A stretch of DNA of 64,000 nt from Mytilisepta virgata (lineage: Eukaryota > Mollusca > Bivalvia > Mytilida > Mytilidae), in the NCBI GenBank assembly GCA_028015205.1, contig CM051517.1, positions 60,821,455-60,885,454 of the forward strand, in the 5' to 3' direction. The notes beneath the pieces are model-generated. The model worked only from the letters and a program-made list of their open reading frames with translations. It ran no database searches and was not told where the DNA came from. The translations under genes were made by a program, and so were the position numbers. Shown here one piece after another: positions 59,501 to 64,000 of this stretch; within the stretch, counting starts at the first letter, position 1; each line of letters starts with the position of its first letter.

Positions 59501-62500
59501 CTGCGCCCAGCGGAGCATTTTATTTAAATCTGTGAATCAGTGTAGAATTTGTTGATTTTTTCAATTGGACCACATATTTTGATAAAATAAATTAACAGAT
59601 ACAGCCGCTAAAATGTTTGTAAAAATGTACATGTATAGAATAAGTCCAACAAATGCATGGCATGTAGAAGCAAGAGCAAAGACTGGGTGGCTCGAAGTAA
59701 GAATAAGGTGTCTTGGTGGAGTTGAAACGTTTTCCTGCAAACTTAGCTCATGAGCTAGCACATTAAATATCCAGCTCAGCATGTCAGTGTAGGACAAAGC
59801 AGTGTTCACAGTAATGGCACCTCAACATGTTCTTGTCCTGATATGCATGTAATAATTGTGACTAGACATTAAACAATAATCCTTCTATCTTTATAACAAT
59901 ACTTGTACTGTAATAGGTAAGAAAGGTTATAGTGGATAAAAAGTCTTGACAAAAATTTGAAGCATGTTACTCCATACTGTTACAATTTCATAAGTCTTGG
60001 GTTTATTTTCAGATTGAGTTTATAAGAAGGGAGAATCATTCAGGAGATGCTGAAAACAGAATATCCCCAGATGGCTGGAAAAACCTTGGTGCCGCAGGAC
60101 AGAAATTGTTCAGCAAAAATCCACCTTTTCATTTCATGTGAGACATTTTCCAAAGAATAGAATATATGGGTTACATTGTCCTAAAAAAAAAAATATCTTG
60201 GGTCACATTGTCTTGAAATCTGGTGTCTTTCAGAAAGTTTTAACATGGGACTCGGGGAGTATCTGTCATTTAATTGAAAAAATCCTAACCCTTACCCTAT
60301 ATTGATAACAAAGTTTTTATAACCTTTTCATGCATGACCTTTAAGTGTTTTTTATACACAGTGAACACAACCCTGTTTAGAAGACTAGCTGATTGTGAAA
60401 AAGTGAGGTTAAGCAGAAACATAATAATTTTAAATGTCACTCCCCCTCTTATTTGAGTGCTCTTCCAGAAAAAAATTATCAGTGGCCTTTTTGAAAGAAA
60501 ATGATATAAATTTATATACATGGGTGCTTGTACGTACTCCTTGTTTTTGCACTATGCATATTAAAATCCAAGTTCTGAAAGTATTGAAAACGCAAAGCTT
60601 TTTTGAAAGACAATCCTTTAGTCTTAAAGGTTCAAGAATTGCCGAGAACAATCCAAATGCAATTGAACAATACATCAAGTGAGCAATTAATTCACATTCA
60701 TTGATTATATGTAGGTTGTATAATGCATTTGTAAAATATCGTCTGCTACAGAAACTGCAGTTATCTAAAAATAAACTTAGACTGTTTAAAACTTTTGCAG
60801 TTAGATGTGATCACAGTAAAAAGCACATTTGGGTCAGAAGGCTTATAGCTATAATACAAAACAAAGCTTTTTGTTAAAAATTCTATAAATGTTGGTAGGT
60901 GTGATAAGAAATTGCCTTCATTGAACCCATTTCCCTTTTTCCTGGAACAGGCCTGAGATACATGTACATGTATTTGTAATGATATACCAAATAATATACA
61001 GTCAAACCTGCCCTAATGGTCACTTTAATTAAGCAGCCATCTGCCTTCAGCGGTCGTCCTGGAGTCCGCCCTAAGAGTTTAACGTGTTAATTTAACTTGA
61101 ATAAGCGGTCACCTGTCTTGCGCGGCCAGTGTTTACAAGAAATGATATCCAAGCTTGAAATTTACCTAAATTAAGCTGTCATTTACCTTTCTATACATGT
61201 TAAAATCATCGTTGATTGACTTTCAATTCATCTTAAATTAATGGTAGAGCTCAATTATCATTCAAATTATCAATCTCGTCATTCATTAACGGTCTGTTGT
61301 GGAAAAAAAACATCGTTTCACCTCAGTCTAACCGCCATGTTTTGTATGTTAGACAACGATAATATTTTGATCGTTCCAGACCGAAAGCAAAATCCGGATT
61401 TGCCGCTCAGTGTAAAACTTGATTAAACGGTCACCTGTCTTATGCGACCACTTTACTTTTGTCCCAATTGTGGCCGTTAAAAGCAGGTGGACCTCTACTT
61501 TTGTCAATGAAAGGAGTTTAAAAGTAGAATTTTCAACAGTACTGAACTAAATGATAAATTAATAAATAATTTCAAAATATACATGTATGTATAAAATGGT
61601 TGATTGTTATTAAGTATGTAATTTTATCTGCTTTTCCATCAGACCGGGATCATTTGAACTAAAAGATAAATGGTTTGTAATAAAAAGGTTGAATCTGTCA
61701 TTGAATATTTTTTCTTTCTTCTAATTTCATAAGGGCTGGATCATTTGATAAAGATGTTAAGAGAACCATTGCTAGAAATAATGCCGAAAGGCGACAGAAG
61801 GAAAAAGAAACAGTTGATAAGGAAACAATACCAAAGAAGGTGACAAGTTAAATAATAAGGATTGTTTTCCATTTTGGAACGTGGGCCTCATAGGCCGAGT
61901 GGTCTAGGTAGTTCGTAATGATCACTAGCATGTCAACACTGTGGTTGTGAGTTCGACTCCAATCTTAATTGACAAGGATTACCAATTTTCCTACATAAGG
62001 TTGGTGGTTCTCTGTGGGTAATCCGGCTTCCTCCACCAATAAAAAATGGCAGCCGCAAAATGGCCAAATTTGCTGAAGGAGCTGAAAAACCCAACCAAAC
62101 AAACAAACAATTTTGGAACAGGCTATACGATATAGCCTACTTAGAGGCAGTTTACATTTCAAAAACCACAAAGCAGTCTATGTTTAAGCGTAAACTGACC
62201 AATGTAGGTTATACTTTAATGTTCAAATTTCTTGGAATTAATTGATAACAAAATAGCAACATATAACATATTGTGCATGATAATGTAATATCGAGCGCAG
62301 CGATTGCTATAGGAGCATGTGGGTCATTTAGAAAAGTTTTTGTTTAATCATGGGGGCAGCCATTAGCAATCTGAAGTGAATTTATTTGATAAAGTGAATA
62401 TGGCCATATTGTGCTACATATTAAGGCTAGAAAAAGTTTCGTTTGCCGGAAACAGAAGTAAGTAAAGTAAGGGAAATAATTTGCTTCAAATTATAATTTT

Positions 62501-63133
62501 CGAGTCAGAATCGTGATACTGGATATGAGTTTCTGGAAAGGGCTATTGCTGTGCTCAAATCATTGGCCACGCCAACAGCATATTAATTAGGAATGTGGAG
62601 GTATGCGAAGGGGATTTTGGTTTATTAATATAAAAATTTATTTCATAATCATTACAGAAACAGATCCTTACATCGTTACTCGAGGATTTTCAGATTTATT
62701 AAATCTTGATCGTTAAATGATCGAATTTTAAAATCTTCAATTAATTAAATCGGATAACGAGCTGGTATCCATGTAAGAAACTATATTTATCTTTTTTCAT
62801 ACCTACCTTTACAGGGTTTTTTTCAACAAACATCAAAGAAAAAAGAAAAATAATTTTCTTTCAAGTTACATTAAAATTCAAACACAAATGTTTGAAATTT
62901 TATGTCAGTTTTTAAAATAATTCATGCAGACCTAAACAGTTGCCAGTTATTGTTAAAATGTATACATGTTGTTGCAACTCTTATCTTAACTCTTTTTATC
63001 TGCAAGTGTAAAACTAAATTTTTCTTTTGATAGATGGAATCCTTTGACGATACAGGTGGCAAGAATGAAGCAACAACGGCCGAAGTTGAGAGAGTATTAG
63101 ATATTTTACAGAAACTTTATAAAGCAGCTGAAG
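53535..63133 (+). CDS. NSMCE4A: NSMCE4A / Nse4, SMC5/6 kleisin subunit (5' part)
   Basis: Six in-frame exons: 53,535-53,691; 56,366-56,446; 57,737-57,867; 60,013-60,137; 61,734-61,839; 63,034-63,133. They carry GT/AG borders and compatible phases (1, 1, 0, 2, 0, 1), giving residues 1-233 so far. An acidic N-terminus (EEEDDDQ) leads to RLRIRSGYRHLIEDL (37-51), the kleisin N-terminal helix expected to contact the SMC6 neck. SLTEALEVANQLNKN (65-79), VRTPREGALDSSA (80-92), FEPVEFAEKLIEFIRRE (114-130) and WKNLGAAGQKLF (145-156) follow, all family landmarks of the Nse3-binding half. EVERVLDILQKLY (217-229) starts the linker. The Smc5-binding winged helix lies past the window edge. Nse4 bridges the SMC5/6 heads in the nucleus for DNA repair and chromosome segregation. 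ATG at 53,535 has A at -3 and a stop in the leader upstream. No defects seen. Confidence 0.92.
54255..54363. mobile_element. 109-bp foldback in NSMCE4A intron 1
   Basis: GTTAACTACCTTTATAGCCG followed by TGGGGATTGAGATTGCACC is answered by GGTTCAATCTCGATGCCCAC followed by GGCTATAAACGTAGTTAA. Arms about 38 bp; the loop holds AGCTCTACTGTAGCT, itself a small palindrome. Confidence 0.7.
55055..55105 (+). repeat. tRNA-like 5' half (A-box region) relic
   Basis: TGTAGCTCAGTTAGTAGAGT and GCTGGACTGCTGCATC look like the D-arm and anticodon arm of a tRNA, but no T-arm (GGTTCAAAT-type B box) follows. Likely a tRNA pseudogene fragment or SINE head, not a functional tRNA. Confidence 0.5.
55664..56195. mobile_element. 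532-bp element with CACTGGG ends and 5-bp target duplication
   Basis: Left end CACTGGGGAAAAACTGTGGT continues TCGTAACTTAAGTTAC; the right end is its reverse complement (GTAACTTAAGTTACGAACCA continuing to CCCAGTG). ATGAT flanks both sides (55,659-55,663 and 56,196-56,200). Non-coding interior with a second internal TTACGCACGTCC copy. It lies in NSMCE4A intron 1, ending about 170 bp before exon 2. Confidence 0.8.
58206..59520 (+). mobile_element. ACGACCGCAAA-ended element in NSMCE4A intron 3
   Basis: Begins ACGACCGCAAAATTTTTGCG then GTCGTA (a tight hairpin), followed by GTCGTC repeats. Three units of about 162 bp start at TTTTCGCACTATAAC or TTTTTGCACAATAACT (about 58,305, 58,468, 58,630). Two larger units with GGGGTTCTTTGATATGC follow. 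It closes with TGCGGTCGTATCTAGCTGCG. A G run is at 59,067-59,078. The 139-codon frame at 58,859-59,278 is repeat sequence. Non-autonomous. Confidence 0.7.
60999..61496. mobile_element. CAGTCAAACCTG-ended decayed element in intron 4
   Basis: Starts TA-CAGTCAAACCTGCCCTAATG and ends with GTTAAAAGCAGGTGGACCTC, an approximate inverse. The interior repeats GCGGTCACCTGTCTT and GGTCACCTGTCTTATGCG-type segments. Shares its left end with the 160-bp MITE at 32,209. Confidence 0.5.
61880..62115 (+). mobile_element. tRNA-derived SINE in NSMCE4A intron 5
   Basis: The head CCTCATAGGCCGAGTGGTCT (A-box-like) and GTGGTTGTGAGTTCGACTCC (B-box-like) is spaced as in a tRNA. The body follows with GGTGGTTCTCTGTGGGTAAT, CCGGCTTCCTCCACC and CAAATTTGCTGAAGGAGCTG, then an (AAAC)n tail. 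The second copy at 22,505-22,690 on the minus strand shares body and tail. No poly-pyrimidine terminator; expected to be transcribed by RNA polymerase III when young. Confidence 0.75.
62300..62590 (+). repeat. Interspersed repeat (inverse of 46,035-46,245)
   Basis: GGGTCATTTAGAAAAG, GGGGGCAGCCATT, GTTTCGTTTGCCGGAAAC, TTGCTTCAAATTATAATTTT, CAGAATCGTGATACT and TTGGCCACGCCAACAGCATA mirror the block at 46 kb. Non-coding, in intron 5, about 450 bp before exon 6. Confidence 0.7.
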
Positions 63134-64000
63134 GTATAAATCTTCATTTTATTTATGTCACCTGCTTAACAGAAGTTTAAATTATATGGACACACTCACT
63201 AGCCCAAGAAACTATCTCAAGAACTTGTAAGGTCTGGAAATTTATCAAACTACACGTATATCATATGCAGTTAGGATCAGTAATGTTATCCCTATTGCCG
63301 AGATTATTATTAGCTATCAGAACATGGACTTTAGTAATTGTCTTTAAGAAAATATTATTTAGTGTACTCCAACAGTCCTAGGTAATCTTTTTAAATGGAC
63401 AATTATGATGACAACTTTTTGTAATAAAATTCATCTGTTTTACATTGTTTTTTTTGTGTTCATAGTTGTTTAACCTTTTTTGTTATGTATTGTACTTGAT
63501 TCAATAACTTTATTTTTACTAGCTTACTTGCCAAATGGGTGGACATATCTGCAAGTCCTCCTAAACTATTGATATGAGAAGTTGACACAAGTGTTCCCTG
63601 GAATTCTAGATCTTAAAAAAATTTTAACTACCATGAAATTTAGTACCTTTGACTTATGCATTTGATCCATAGAATATTTTGGTCATTGTCTAGACCTGAT
63701 ATAGGTGCTCTGCTATGTTTTCATGTATTCACAGAGAGACAGAATTTACAAATTCATCGAATCATGAATATGAGGTTGAAGTCAAAAGATTTGTACTTAT
63801 GACAAATAGGACCCCTGTTAAAGTTGAAACTAAATCGGATTGCTGTATCCACCTTTCAGCAACTGATTTCATCATCAAATACTTGTGATACTTTATTACA
63901 ATTCTGTACATTTGAAATACTACTTAGGTATGTCCTAAAAGTTATCATGGTTTCAACTTTTGGAAACAAAACAAAACATGTGGTGATGTCATATTTTACA
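63134..64000 (+). other. NSMCE4A intron 6, open at window edge
   Basis: Follows the donor GTATAAAT. I looked for the conserved C-terminal exon of Nse4 (a Phe-x-Phe-Val-Ile-Asp/Asn-Pro type motif) and did not find it, so the remaining exons lie beyond 64,000. Confidence 0.6.

Overview
This is a low-GC, repeat-dense, gene-poor stretch of an animal nuclear genome. It has long introns with GT/AG borders and many short decayed transposable elements, and no operons. The mix points to a bivalve mollusc, most likely a mytilid mussel: a small cluster of signal-peptide C1q-domain genes (a family greatly expanded in bivalves) and interspersed repeats of types I associate with mussel genomes (AGCTCACCTGG-ended elements, TATACCCCCGCTTT...TCCGTCCG elements, ACGACCGCAAA-ended elements). 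The species call is inference.

Left half (1-38,700): a C1q-domain gene has been copied at least four times. Copy I (3,650-5,400, + strand) is a pseudogene with an internal deletion, a frameshift and a stop. Copy IV (6,357-7,010, - strand) keeps only a frameshifted first coding exon and its upstream flank. Copy II (20,188-22,000, - strand) keeps an open C1q domain but has lost several splice signals. Copy III (36,960-38,705, - strand) is the only copy in which TATA box, non-coding first exon, splice sites, signal peptide and C1q domain are all intact; it encodes about 184 residues. The spaces between copies hold tandem arrays (about 180 bp at 8.0-8.7 kb; about 174 bp at 14.2-15.8 kb), a 1.7-kb element with long AT-rich inverted ends (11.67-13.40 kb), retroelement tails, foldback elements, and a decayed PIF/Harbinger transposon (29.4-31.7 kb) with remnants of both its transposase and its Myb/SANT-like partner.

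Middle (38,700-53,400): I see no convincing gene. The region holds repeat tails, a second copy of the long-inverted-repeat element carrying a nested 314-bp MITE (46,988-47,301), a paralogous block (42.98-43.72 kb) matching 13.7-16.2 kb but without its 1.7-kb tandem-repeat element, and several inverted-repeat elements.

Right end (53,535 to the window edge, + strand): six exons of NSMCE4A/Nse4, the kleisin subunit of the SMC5/6 complex, cover residues 1-233; the C-terminal exons lie beyond the window. Its introns hold foldback elements, a 532-bp element with a 5-bp target duplication, an ACGACCGCAAA-ended element and a tRNA-derived SINE.

I found no strong evidence of an undescribed multi-gene system. 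The most informative observations are the graded decay of the C1q copies with a conserved promoter block, and the paralogous blocks that act as natural filled/empty-site pairs for mobile elements.
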